A stretch of DNA of 64,000 bases, taken from assembly GCF_002284565.1 (NCBI RefSeq), contig NZ_NPKI01000046.1:372001-436000 (forward strand). Reading direction: 5' to 3'. How positions within the stretch are numbered: the stretch's first letter is position 1; each line of letters starts with the position of its first letter. The notes under the pieces were generated by a model. The model was not told the origin of the DNA, did not search any database, and worked only from the letters and a program-made list of their open reading frames with translations. Shown piece by piece: positions 33,169-40,628 of the stretch. Origin of the DNA: Mesorhizobium mediterraneum (GTDB lineage Bacteria > Pseudomonadota > Alphaproteobacteria > Rhizobiales > Rhizobiaceae). The position numbers were made by a program, and so were the translations under genes.

Positions 33169-34605
33169 TCAGGTTACGCGGAAGACGGTCATCAGGCCGG
33201 CCATCTGGTGGTCGGCGACATGGCAGTGCAGCATCCAGTCGCCGGGATTGTCGGCGACGAAGGCGCATTCGATCGTATCTTTTGGGGCAAGCAGCACCGT
33301 GTCTTGCCATTGCCGGTGCGGCACCGACGAACCATTGCGCGACAGCACCGACATGCTGAAGCCATGGATGTGCATCGGATGCCACCAAGCGGTTTCGTTG
33401 CGCATGGTGAGATGACAGGTCGTGCCGCGTCTCAGCGTGAATTGCGGCGCCATGCCGGCGTGGCCGTCGCCGGTCATCGACGTGCCGTTGATCGCCCAGG
33501 CGGCCTCGCCATTCATACCGGGCATCCCCATGCCCATCATGCCGCCGACGCCGGCGAGCTTGCCACCACCCATCATGCCGCCTTGCAGCACGATCTCCTG
33601 GCGCTCGGCCCCGGCGAGATCGGGGGCCGGCAGCGGATTGCGCGGCAGGCCGACAGGCGCGTCGAGAGGATGCGCGCGCAGCGGCGGCGCCTCGTCATAG
33701 GCGAGCGTGGTCAGTGTGTAGGCGAGGCCATCATAAAAATCGTCGATCACGGCGTAGCGCTTGCCCGGATCGCCCTGCATGTCGAGCATCACATCGATGC
33801 GCATGGCCGGCGCGAGCACAAGGCGCCCGCTATCCGGTTCGTGCGGGTCGCAGGGCTGGCCATCGATCGCGACGACAACCGGGCGATGACCTTCGAAGCG
33901 CAAGGCCATGATGCGGGCGAGCGACGCATTGGCCAGCCGCAGCCTGATCCGTTCGCCCGCTTTCACCAATTGGTCGGCCGGCACCGTGCCGTTGATGGTG
34001 ACGACGTTGCCGACGCGGCCGGACATCGCCGCATCCATCATGTTGCCGAAGCCGGCAGCGATCTGCCCATCCTTGGCAAGTCGCCAATCCTGCAGCAGCC
34101 ACAAGAGATCGCGGTCGACGGCGACCGGCTCGGCCTCCTCGACGATCAGTGCGCCGGCAAGGCCGCGGCCAAGTTGCACCAGGCTGTCGGCATGAGGATG
34201 ATACCAGAAGGTGCCGGCATCGGGCGGCGTGAACTCATAGACGAAGCTCTCGCCCGGCTTGATCGGCTTCTGGGTCAGGCCTGGCACGCCGTCCATCGCA
34301 TTTGGCAATCGTATGCCATGCCAATGAACCGTAGTGTCCTCGTCGAGCCCGTTGTCGACGACGATACGGGCCGGCTCTCTTTGCCGCAGGCGCAGCGTTG
34401 GGCCGGGAACTGTCCCGTCATAGGCCCACACTGGGGTTTGCGGGCCATCGGTGCCGGTGAGCCGGGCCTGGCTCGGCGCGACCTTGATCCGGCGTTCCTC
34501 CGTGGCGGATGCCCGTACCGGACGCATCGGTGCGGACGCGGCAACCCCCGCCGCCGCAATGAGAAACCCGCGGCGTGAAATCAAATGATGGAAATCGGAA
34601 TGCAC
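33169..34605 (-). CDS. Multicopper oxidase, Tat-exported, CopA/CueO-like
   Basis: A 478-aa protein from a GTG at 34605 with AAAGGG upstream. An ATG at 34650 would add 15 residues. The signal carries the twin-arginine motif SRRGFLIAAAGVAAS. Copper-site motifs are all present: TVHWHGIRLP, FWYHPHADSL, WWHPMHIHGF and MLHCHVADHQMAGLM (type 1 copper with axial Met). A Met/Gly-rich loop (GGMMGGGKLAGVGGMMGMGM) resembles the methionine-rich segment of CueO. It oxidises Cu(I) to the less toxic Cu(II) in the periplasm. Confidence 0.92.
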   Translation of the reverse strand: MHSDFHHLISRRGFLIAAAGVAASAPMRPVRASATEERRIKVAPSQARLTGTDGPQTPVWAYDGTVPGPTLRLRQREPARIVVDNGLDEDTTVHWHGIRLPNAMDGVPGLTQKPIKPGESFVYEFTPPDAGTFWYHPHADSLVQLGRGLAGALIVEEAEPVAVDRDLLWLLQDWRLAKDGQIAAGFGNMMDAAMSGRVGNVVTINGTVPADQLVKAGERIRLRLANASLARIMALRFEGHRPVVVAIDGQPCDPHEPDSGRLVLAPAMRIDVMLDMQGDPGKRYAVIDDFYDGLAYTLTTLAYDEAPPLRAHPLDAPVGLPRNPLPAPDLAGAERQEIVLQGGMMGGGKLAGVGGMMGMGMPGMNGEAAWAINGTSMTGDGHAGMAPQFTLRRGTTCHLTMRNETAWWHPMHIHGFSMSVLSRNGSSVPHRQWQDTVLLAPKDTIECAFVADNPGDWMLHCHVADHQMAGLMTVFRVT

Positions 34606-34746
34606 CCTTATGCCCTTTGCGATCTCGGTCGACGGCGAGCATCTCGACATCGATTGACCTGCTGTCCGCGCCCGCTACGCCACAATGAGCGCAGTGGGCG
34701 ATCGAGCGCCGACAATCAGCCGCAGGACGGCTGAAACGGCGTCAGA

Positions 34747-35148
34747 TCAGATCGCTTGTCTTGGAGGGTATGGGTCGGGCAGGGAACTTCGCCCGTGAAG
34801 AAGCGGGGTCGGTAGCGCCAACGGCTCCTGCATCCGCGCAACTATCCTCATGGCGATGCCTTGCGGCAGCACCGCGAGCACCGGTGCGATGCAGGTCGGC
34901 GGGCAATGCATAGGATCGCCTTTGTCGCCGGCTCCTTTGGGGCACGCCTTGCAGTCGCCAGCCATGTCGGACGACATGGCCGTGTCCGCGTCGGAGTGCA
35001 TGACCATGGCTTTGTCCGACGTCGTCGTCATCATCTGCGCCGACATGACGCTCGCCTGAGCGCCGGCAAGGCTGAACCCGGCGGTCAGGAAGACCGCGAG
35101 CAGCATGACAAGCAATTGCTTTGCCGACCGGCGTGCCATCATGCGCAT
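34747..35148 (-). CDS. Exported Met/His/Cys-containing hypothetical protein, likely copper-related
   Basis: A 133-aa protein with a clear signal peptide (LLVMLLAVFLTAGFSLAGAQ). The mature part begins with a Met-rich stretch containing MVMHSDADTAMSSDM, then CKACPKG and a CPPTC motif. It is upstream of the multicopper oxidase on the same strand, 141 nt away from the chosen start. I do not recognise a named family. The Met, His and paired Cys residues fit a periplasmic copper-binding or copper-sensing role. Codon use looks normal for the window. Confidence 0.65.
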   Translation of the reverse strand: MRMMARRSAKQLLVMLLAVFLTAGFSLAGAQASVMSAQMMTTTSDKAMVMHSDADTAMSSDMAGDCKACPKGAGDKGDPMHCPPTCIAPVLAVLPQGIAMRIVARMQEPLALPTPLLHGRSSLPDPYPPRQAI

Positions 35149-35467
35149 AGGCTGGCCTCAAAGTGCGGCTTTTGCAAGTCCCAATGCCCTGACATCAAGA
35201 CGAGAAAGAAGCCTTGGCTTCATACCGCTCACGCAATTTGGCGACCGGCTTCGAGAGTTCGCAACCCCCAGCGGACCGATGCGACGCAATTGCTGGCGTG
35301 CGCAGATCAACATCGTGCTTTGCTTAAACGATCGGGCGATTGGAATCGGAACACTTGCAGCAGGAAAACGCGTGACACAGCGGCGTCAGCTAGCGCTGCG
35401 GTATGGGTTTCGGAGTAGATCCAAGTGACTACTTAGTCCTGCGTCGCCTTTTCGCTAAAGGCGAATG
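35149..35467. other. Non-coding gap upstream of the copper operon
   Basis: About 320 bp between the exported Met/His-rich protein and the 24-aa peptide gene. It presumably holds the promoter of the leftward copper operon, but no convincing -35/-10 pair or CueR-type dyad was found here. Open frames across it look like chance. Confidence 0.4.
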
Positions 35468-35542
35468 TTAACGAAGGCCAAGGAAGCTGAGTATCGCTAT
35501 TACGATAACGACGGCCCCAACCAGCCAGATGATATTGTTCAT
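35468..35542 (-). CDS. 24-aa single-span membrane peptide with stress-type promoter
   Basis: A 25-codon frame with a strong ribosome site (AAAGGAG) six bases ahead of the ATG at 35542. The peptide starts MNNIIWLVGAVVIV and ends LGLR. It is essentially one hydrophobic helix with a basic C-terminus. I recall similar tiny peptides being widespread in rhizobia, but I cannot name a family. A consensus EcfG promoter lies 56 bp upstream (35598-35622), so it is probably induced in the general stress response. Confidence 0.65.
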   Translation of the reverse strand: MNNIIWLVGAVVIVIAILSFLGLR

Positions 35543-35597
35543 GACAGCTCTCCTTTGTCTTTTCCGCGAATCCCGGGCAGCTGGACATAATTTGTGG

Positions 35598-35622
35598 AAC
35601 GCCTGCTCGGCATTCTTGTTCC
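35598..35622 (-). promoter_or_regulatory. EcfG (general stress sigma factor) promoter GGAAC-N16-CGTT
   Basis: On the minus strand GGAAC (35622-35618) is followed after exactly 16 bases by CGTT (35601-35598). This matches the alphaproteobacterial EcfG consensus without mismatch. It points at the 24-aa peptide gene, giving a 5' leader of about 45-50 nt. Confidence 0.65.
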
Positions 35623-35645
35623 AATAGCCGCCCTCAGGACCGGGA

Positions 35646-35673
35646 GGCCCGCGCCTCTGGAGGAGCGCGGGCC
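35646..35673. terminator. GC-rich hairpin
   Basis: GGCCCGCGC (35646-35654) pairs with GCGCGGGCC (35665-35673) around a 10-nt loop. No T-run follows on either strand, so intrinsic termination is uncertain. It may insulate the peptide gene from the PKS operon. Confidence 0.4.
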
Positions 35674-36044
35674 GACCGGGGTACGGGCCCCGATCCAGCA
35701 GCCAATATCCGGGAGATACCCGCTGTCATCCTACAACTGTTAGTATGCGCTAATGTTCCGTCGATGCAGGAAAAAGACGGTGCCCGGTGGGTGCCGGACG
35801 CAAGGCGCCTCGGCCCGCGGCTCGCATCTGCCAGAAGCGCGGGCTCTCCCGTCGACGCCTCGGCGATGGAGCCTATATTGCTAGTGCCGGCGAACCGCAG
35901 CATCGCTTTGCAACAGCGTGTGCCGAATCTCGGGATGAAATCAGTTTTCGGAAACGTTTATCGAACAACGCTCCATCCTTGGTGAGCAAAGACCCTCCGG
36001 CGGTGGCCTCACGTTACACCGTGCATACGCCGAGGAGACAGAAT

Positions 36045-37112
36045 ATGCCGGCCAAAGCCTATATCAACCGGATCGCGACAGCGGTGCCGGAGCACGAGGT
36101 TCATCAATTCTATCTGCGTTTCGCGGCCTCCATGCTTGTGGCCGATCGCCGAAGAATTTTCGAACGCATGGCTGATCTCGCCGGCATCGAGCGCCGCTAT
36201 TCCTGCTTTGCACCCGCTGGCGACCCCGAAGGACCATCAGCAGATCTGGCTGGGACTTTTATCCGGGGCGCCTTTCCTGGAACGGCCGAGAGAATGGCAA
36301 TGTTCGGAGATGCCGCGCCTGTTCTGGCGCAAAAAGGCGTCGACGGATTGGAGCTTGGCGATGACGCTCGCCGCATCACTCATCTCGTCGTTACTACCTG
36401 CACCGGTTTTTCGGCGCCGGGCATCGACCTGGATCTGGTTGCGCGATGCGGCCTGCCGGACAGGGTCGAACGCACGATGATTGGTTTCATGGGATGCTAC
36501 GCGGCGATCAACGGTCTCAAGCTTGCCCGCCACATCGTCCGCTCCGACCCTCGCGCCAAGGTCCTCCTGGTCAATATCGAACTCTGCACGCTGCATCTGC
36601 GCGAAACGACCGAACTGGAAAAGCTGCTGTCGTTCTGCCTCTGGGGCGACGGCTGCGCGGCCGCGCTCGTCACCGCAGAGCCGGCCGGCGTCGAGCTCGA
36701 GAGCTTTCATTGTATCGTGGCGCGTGAGCGGCGTGACCTGATGAGCTGGAGCATTCGCGACCACGGCTTCGAGATGGTTCTTTCCGGCCAGGTCCCCGCA
36801 GCGATTCATGAAGCGTTGCGGAGCAACCAGGACGCCATCCTCAGCGGCCGGACAGCGGAAGCGGTCGACCTTTGGGCCGTGCACCCGGGTGGACGGTCGG
36901 TTCTCGACGCCGTCGAAAGGGCTCTGAAACTCGCGCCCACCGCGCTGGAGCCATCGCGCGAGGTGTTGCGCCGATACGGAAACATGTCGTCAGCGACCGT
37001 CATGTTCGTGATGAAGGAGATGCTGAAGGCGCCGCCGGGCCTGCTCGGCTGCGGCATGTCGTTCGGACCCGGGCTGACGGCCGAAACCATGCTTTTTCGA
37101 ACCGTGTCATGA
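36045..37112 (+). CDS. Type III polyketide synthase (chalcone/stilbene synthase family)
   Basis: A 355-aa protein starting at the ATG at 36045 with CGAGGAG upstream. The catalytic triad is present: Cys151 in GFMGCYAAINGLKLA, His280 in LWAVHPGGRSVLD and Asn313 in RYGNMSSATVMFV. The FGPGLTAE glycine-rich end is also typical. It condenses malonyl-CoA units onto an acyl starter to make a pyrone, resorcinol or phloroglucinol product. It is the first gene of a tightly coupled operon with a methyltransferase and an FAD oxidoreductase, which would tailor the product. The product in rhizobia is not known to me. Confidence 0.92.
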   Translation: MPAKAYINRIATAVPEHEVHQFYLRFAASMLVADRRRIFERMADLAGIERRYSCFAPAGDPEGPSADLAGTFIRGAFPGTAERMAMFGDAAPVLAQKGVDGLELGDDARRITHLVVTTCTGFSAPGIDLDLVARCGLPDRVERTMIGFMGCYAAINGLKLARHIVRSDPRAKVLLVNIELCTLHLRETTELEKLLSFCLWGDGCAAALVTAEPAGVELESFHCIVARERRDLMSWSIRDHGFEMVLSGQVPAAIHEALRSNQDAILSGRTAEAVDLWAVHPGGRSVLDAVERALKLAPTALEPSREVLRRYGNMSSATVMFVMKEMLKAPPGLLGCGMSFGPGLTAETMLFRTVS

Positions 37113-37822
37113 GTGGCCTGGAGCACCGTAAGCTTGCGCCGGAAATCCTTGACGGACTTGCGGCCGACGATCCGCGAGCGCTTGCCACGCGCCGCGACCT
37201 TCGTCACATCAACGCGCTGATGTTTCAGGCAAAGATCATGGCGTCGCTGCTCGGGAAATTTGTGCCAAAGCCGCCACGCCGGATTCTGGAGATCGGCGCC
37301 GGCGATGGCTCCTTCATGCTGGCGGTAGCGCGGCGCATGGCCGGGCAATGGCCTGGGGTCGAACTGGTGATGCTCGACCGCGTCGACCTCATCACCGCGC
37401 AATTGCGTGGTGATTTCGACAGGCTGGGGTGGACGGCCGAAGGCATCACCGCCGATGTCTTCGACTGGGCAAGAAAGAATGAGGGCAGGCGGTTCGACGC
37501 GATCACCGTCAATCTGTTTCTGCATCATTTCGACGATGCCGAACTCGTGCGCCTGTTTTCGCTGATGGCGCCGAAGGCCCCGCTGCTGTTGGCGACAGAG
37601 CCATTGCGGGCAAAACTGGCGCTGGCCGCTACCCGTCTTCTCCCGGCAATCGGCGCCAATGATGTCACACGAAACGACGCCGCTCAAAGCGTGCGTGGCG
37701 GCTTTCGCGGCAATGAGCTTTCCGGTCTCTGGCTTGCGGCAAAAGGCAAACCGGTCGAGGAACGGCGCGCCGGCCTTTTTTCCCACATTTTCGTCGGTGC
37801 CAGCGCCGGTGATGACCTATGA
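37109..37822 (+). CDS. SAM-dependent methyltransferase of the type III PKS operon
   Basis: A 237-aa class I methyltransferase. Its ATG overlaps the PKS stop (ATGA at 37109-37112). The SAM-binding motif is RRILEIGAGDGSFMLAVARR, followed by an acidic residue in VELVMLDRVDL and the later DAITVNLFLHHFDDAEL. It probably methylates the polyketide on carbon or oxygen. It overlaps the downstream oxidoreductase by 4 nt, so all three proteins should be made in similar amounts. Confidence 0.85.
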   Translation: MSGLEHRKLAPEILDGLAADDPRALATRRDLRHINALMFQAKIMASLLGKFVPKPPRRILEIGAGDGSFMLAVARRMAGQWPGVELVMLDRVDLITAQLRGDFDRLGWTAEGITADVFDWARKNEGRRFDAITVNLFLHHFDDAELVRLFSLMAPKAPLLLATEPLRAKLALAATRLLPAIGANDVTRNDAAQSVRGGFRGNELSGLWLAAKGKPVEERRAGLFSHIFVGASAGDDL

Positions 37823-39048
37823 CGCGGACCCATGACGCGATCATCATAGGCGCCGGCCCGGCGGGCACGTCCGTCGCGCTCACGCTGGCCCGGCGCGGGT
37901 GGGCCGTGGCTATCGTGGAGAAGAGCGCGTTCCCGCGCCGCAAGGTCTGCGGCGAATATATATCGGCAAGCAATCTTGCGCTTCTGGACCAGCTGGAGAT
38001 CGGCGATGCCTGGCGTGCCAATGCCGGCCCCGAAATCCGCCGCGTCGGCTTCTTTTCCGGCGAAGCTAGTGTCGAGGCGCCCATGCCTCCTGCAAAAAAT
38101 GGGCCCCGTGCAAAAGATCGGCCCGCTGCAAACGATGGTTTCGGCCGGGCGCTTGGCCGGGACATTCTCGACTGTCTGCTTTTGCAGGCGGCGCGATCGG
38201 CGGGCGTCGAGATATTTCAGCCTTGCCGCGCCGTCGCCATCGAGCGGGATGGCGAGGTGCAAATGGTGCGAATTCAAGCCGGAGACGAAACGTCGATGTT
38301 ACGTGCCTCGGTGATTGTCGCCGCACACGGCTCCTGGGAACCAGGACCGCTGCCCAGCCAGCCCGGAAAGAGCAACCGCCCCTCGGACCTGCTCGGCTTC
38401 AAGGCGCATTTCGCCGGGTCGTCCCTGGCGCCTGATTTGATGCCTCTGCTGGCGTTTCCGGGCGGTTATGGCGGCATGGTCTCGGCGGATCATGGCCGGT
38501 TGTCGATCTCGTGCTGCATTCGGCGCGATATGCTGGCGCGGTTGCGTAAACACCGTGGCCCAAACCACAGCCATGTATCGGCCGCCGATGCGATCTCCCG
38601 CCATCTGATGGAATCGTGCCGGGGTGTCAGGGATGCCCTTGGGGCAGCTCACCGCGACGGTCCGTGGCTTGCCGCAGGCCCGATCCGGCCGGGCATTCGC
38701 TCCTGCTACGAACGGGACATCTTCCGCGTCGGCAATGCAGCCGGAGAGTCTCATCCTGTTATCGCCGAGGGCATCTCGATGGCGCTTCAGTCCGGCTGGC
38801 TGCTGGCTTGCGAACTCGCATGCGCGCCAAGCGGCCGGGTGGGGCGCGAGGCTGCCGGCAGACGCTATGAGGCGGCCTGGAAAAGACTGTTTTCGACACG
38901 GGTCCACGCCGCTGCAGCACTTGCCGGAGTTGCCCTTCGCCCCGGCAGCGCCACCTTGATGGCGGCAATTGTCCGGAATTTCCCGCAGACACTGACATTG
39001 GGCGCGCAACTAAGCGGCAAGACAAAGCCGGTTCCCGGCTTTGTCTGA
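37819..39048 (+). CDS. FAD-dependent oxidoreductase (geranylgeranyl-reductase/UbiH-like) of the PKS operon
   Basis: A 409-aa flavoprotein. The N-terminal dinucleotide motif is AIIIGAGPAGTSVALTLARR. The KVCGEYISASNL motif is typical of the geranylgeranyl reductase/halogenase branch. A second FAD motif appears as FRVGNAAGESHPVIAEGISM. It would hydroxylate or reduce the methylated polyketide. It starts inside the methyltransferase stop (ATGA). A predicted terminator lies about 200 bp after its end. Confidence 0.87.
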   Translation: MTRTHDAIIIGAGPAGTSVALTLARRGWAVAIVEKSAFPRRKVCGEYISASNLALLDQLEIGDAWRANAGPEIRRVGFFSGEASVEAPMPPAKNGPRAKDRPAANDGFGRALGRDILDCLLLQAARSAGVEIFQPCRAVAIERDGEVQMVRIQAGDETSMLRASVIVAAHGSWEPGPLPSQPGKSNRPSDLLGFKAHFAGSSLAPDLMPLLAFPGGYGGMVSADHGRLSISCCIRRDMLARLRKHRGPNHSHVSAADAISRHLMESCRGVRDALGAAHRDGPWLAAGPIRPGIRSCYERDIFRVGNAAGESHPVIAEGISMALQSGWLLACELACAPSGRVGREAAGRRYEAAWKRLFSTRVHAAAALAGVALRPGSATLMAAIVRNFPQTLTLGAQLSGKTKPVPGFV

Positions 39049-39168
39049 CAAGTGGTGCGACGCGTCAGGCGCAAACCAAGTGCCACAGCGTCCTCGACAA
39101 GCGTTAGCTCTGCGGCAGCAATGCTGGCGCAAACAACAAACGGGCACCGTCTTTTTTTCGGTTTCGAT

Positions 39169-39193
39169 GGAACAACATCCGCCCGCCACGGTT
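39169..39193 (+). promoter_or_regulatory. EcfG-type promoter GGAAC-N16-GGTT for a predicted small RNA
   Basis: GGAAC (39169-39173) and GGTT (39190-39193) are spaced by 16 bases. The core GTT of the -10 element is kept. The only downstream feature on this strand before a strong terminator is a ~90-nt segment rich in stem-loops, so this is read as the promoter of a non-coding RNA. Confidence 0.5.
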
Positions 39194-39198
39194 GGAAG

Positions 39199-39288
39199 CG
39201 CAGTCGTTCTACTCCAGCGACTATGAAGGCCGTTCGGACGGCATTCGGACAAAGGCCCCGCGCTTCCTCCCCGCGGGGCCTTTTCTGT
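39199..39288 (+). ncRNA. Predicted ~90-nt structured small RNA, stress-promoter linked
   Basis: The segment starts about 6-9 bases after an EcfG-type -10 element and ends in an intrinsic terminator. By eye it folds into three hairpins: AGTCG/CGACT (39202-39206 with 39218-39222), GCCGT-TCGG-ACGGC (39229-39242) and the terminator stem (39251-39283). The terminator loop reads CTTCCTCC, complementary to a Shine-Dalgarno sequence, as in several known rhizobial and Caulobacter regulatory RNAs. No reading frame with protein features fits. The transcript has not been demonstrated, so exact ends are estimates. Confidence 0.5.
39251..39284. terminator. Strong intrinsic terminator, probably bidirectional
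   Basis: AAAGGCCCCGCG (39251-39262) pairs with CGCGGGGCCTTT (39272-39283) around a CTTCCTCCC loop, followed by T residues. It can end the rightward PKS operon or small RNA, and also the leftward gene at 39362-39625. Confidence 0.85.
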
Positions 39289-39361
39289 CGCTGCAGAATT
39301 TTCACGGAATTTGGAGCGCACCCGAACCGGGCGGGCTAGCCGGGCCTATTAAATGCTGCCG

Positions 39362-39625
39362 TCATGGCTCGTCGATGTCTTGTTTCGAAGGATTACGCGC
39401 GAGAGCGCGTTCCTCCTCATCGTCCGGCAGCGCCTCGTCGCTGTCCTGGTACGGATTGTCGTCGTCTTCCTCGGGCAGTTCACCCTCTTTCTCGAGGTCA
39501 TAACGGATGTCGCCGTTTCCCGGCACGCTGTCTGGTAGAATTTTGCCGCCTTTGATCGCGTCCCAATCCTGCTGTTCGATTGTCGGGCCTTCGGACGGAT
39601 CGTCGGATTTTCTGCGCGGTGCCAT
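39362..39625 (-). CDS. Small acidic hypothetical protein
   Basis: An 87-aa protein, strongly acidic, with EGELPEEDDDNPYQDSDEAL and DDEEERALARNPSK in the second half and a basic start (MAPRRKSDDPSEG). It has no signal or membrane segment and is likely disordered. I recognise the type as a conserved rhizobial hypothetical protein but cannot name a family. A GGAAC-N17-AGTT element lies 36 bp upstream, suggesting stress control. It ends next to the strong terminator at 39251-39284. Confidence 0.7.
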   Translation of the reverse strand: MAPRRKSDDPSEGPTIEQQDWDAIKGGKILPDSVPGNGDIRYDLEKEGELPEEDDDNPYQDSDEALPDDEEERALARNPSKQDIDEP

Positions 39626-39660
39626 CAGAGCTCTCCTGTGCTTATGTGGATCACATGCCT

Positions 39661-39686
39661 AACTCCGCGGACCGCTGCGTAGTTCC
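39661..39686 (-). promoter_or_regulatory. Possible EcfG-type promoter GGAAC-N17-AGTT
   Basis: On the minus strand GGAAC (39686-39682) and AGTT (39664-39661) are 17 bases apart, in line with the acidic protein gene. The -10 deviates at its first base, so support is weaker than for the site at 35598-35622. Confidence 0.35.
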
Positions 39687-39838
39687 TCGGCCGAACCGGC
39701 GGGATCGTTTCACGTCGATCCAGCAGCCATGTCGGTTTGGCCTGCCGACGGGCTTTTTGCCGGGCCTTTAGTCTCCGGCCTTTGGTCTCAATGAGAGCTG
39801 ACCGTTAGGCCGGAGTTACAAAAGTTGAACATGGTCGA

Positions 39839-39863
39839 GGAACAGTCCTTCGGTCTCACTGTT
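39839..39863 (+). promoter_or_regulatory. Possible EcfG-type promoter GGAAC-N16-TGTT
   Basis: GGAAC (39839-39843) and TGTT (39860-39863) are separated by 16 bases. The site points at the secreted Thr-rich protein starting at 39907, giving a leader of about 35-40 nt. The first base of the -10 differs from the consensus. Confidence 0.4.
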
Positions 39864-39906
39864 GGTTTTCCAGCGCATCCCGCGCATTCAGAACAGGAGA
39901 ACGACG

Positions 39907-40230
39907 ATGAAACGCATCCTTCTGGCGTCGGTCATGCTGGCAGTATCGTCCGGGCTTTCACTTGCCCAGACGACAAGCGGAAGCTCGACGAGCGGAACCT
40001 CGACGACCACAACCATGCCCAGCACCACCGATCAGGGAACCAACTCCACCACCACAACCGATCAGGAAACTGACTCGACCACCACCAGCGGCACGAATCC
40101 GAATTCGGCCAAAGATTGCGCACCTGGCCAGCAGACCGGCAGCGCGCGAGAGGCCGCTCCTGGTCAGCAGGACACCGACACCAAGACCGCCGCCCCCGGT
40201 CAAATGAAGAAGACTACCGAAGAGTGTTGA
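39907..40230 (+). CDS. Secreted Thr/Ser-rich protein with APGQ repeats
   Basis: A 107-aa protein starting at the ATG at 39907 with GGAG upstream. A signal peptide spans about residues 1-20 (ASVMLAVSSGLSLAQ). The mature part is low complexity: Thr/Ser runs such as SGTSTTTTMPSTTDQG, then three APGQ motifs about 15 residues apart, and a C-terminal EEC. It is likely a disordered periplasmic or surface protein. A possible stress promoter lies upstream. I do not know its function. Confidence 0.75.
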   Translation: MKRILLASVMLAVSSGLSLAQTTSGSSTSGTSTTTTMPSTTDQGTNSTTTTDQETDSTTTSGTNPNSAKDCAPGQQTGSAREAAPGQQDTDTKTAAPGQMKKTTEEC

Positions 40231-40628
40231 TCGGCAAATCGCCATAGGCCGGAATTGCCGGCCTATGGCTCGCCCAGCATCGTCTATGCAGAAGGGGACG
40301 GCGTGAGCCCGTCAGCGCGGCACCGGATCGAGGAAGACGTGCAGTCCGCCCTCGCCTGGGCGGCGGGCCGTTAGGCCCCATCGCCTTCACGGACGGGCTG
40401 AAGGTGAAATCCGGCGGCATGCCGACTAGCAAGCTGCCAACAATGTCATTCTGCATCCTCGCAAACCGGCGGCCTGCGTCAGATCTCGTCCGATTGGGCG
40501 CGGCCACCGCCGCGTGCCGCAAGACCGGCCAGCAAGCGGCTTTGAACTTGCGTGATATCTAATATAAGAGCACACTTCAAAACCGGGTGGGGGGAAACAG
40601 CTCAGAAAAAGCAATCGGGAGGAAAGCC
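40231..40628. other. Non-coding gap with one hairpin
   Basis: About 400 bp without a convincing gene. A perfect 11-bp hairpin (CCATAGGCCGG, loop AATTG, CCGGCCTATGG) at 40242-40268 follows the Thr-rich gene and may slow or end its transcription, though no T-run follows. The rest has chance open frames on both strands. The promoter for the flavoenzyme at 40629 probably lies in the AT-richer part near 40550-40580. Confidence 0.5.
40242..40268. terminator. Perfect hairpin after the Thr-rich protein gene
   Basis: Eleven-base perfect arms around a 5-base loop lie 12 bp after the stop codon. The lack of a U-tract leaves it uncertain whether this is an intrinsic terminator or a 3'-end stabilising stem. 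Confidence 0.5.

Larger units (their letters stand above)
35543..36044. other. Intergenic region between the 24-aa peptide and the PKS operon
   Basis: About 500 bp. It contains the leftward EcfG-type promoter, a GC-rich hairpin at 35646-35673 and the leader of the type III PKS gene. Overlapping open frames on both strands at 35764-35985 have no recognisable protein features. The PKS promoter should lie near 35930-36020 but was not identified. Confidence 0.5.

Noticed and set aside
35764..35985. Overlapping 70-90 codon frames on both strands before the PKS gene
   Set aside because: Neither has a ribosome site, recognisable composition or motif. Both look like chance frames in GC-rich leader DNA.
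40214..40522. A 102-codon minus-strand frame between the Thr-rich gene and the flavoenzyme
   Set aside because: It runs through a hairpin and into the end of the Thr-rich gene, and its Arg/Pro-rich translation shows no family features.
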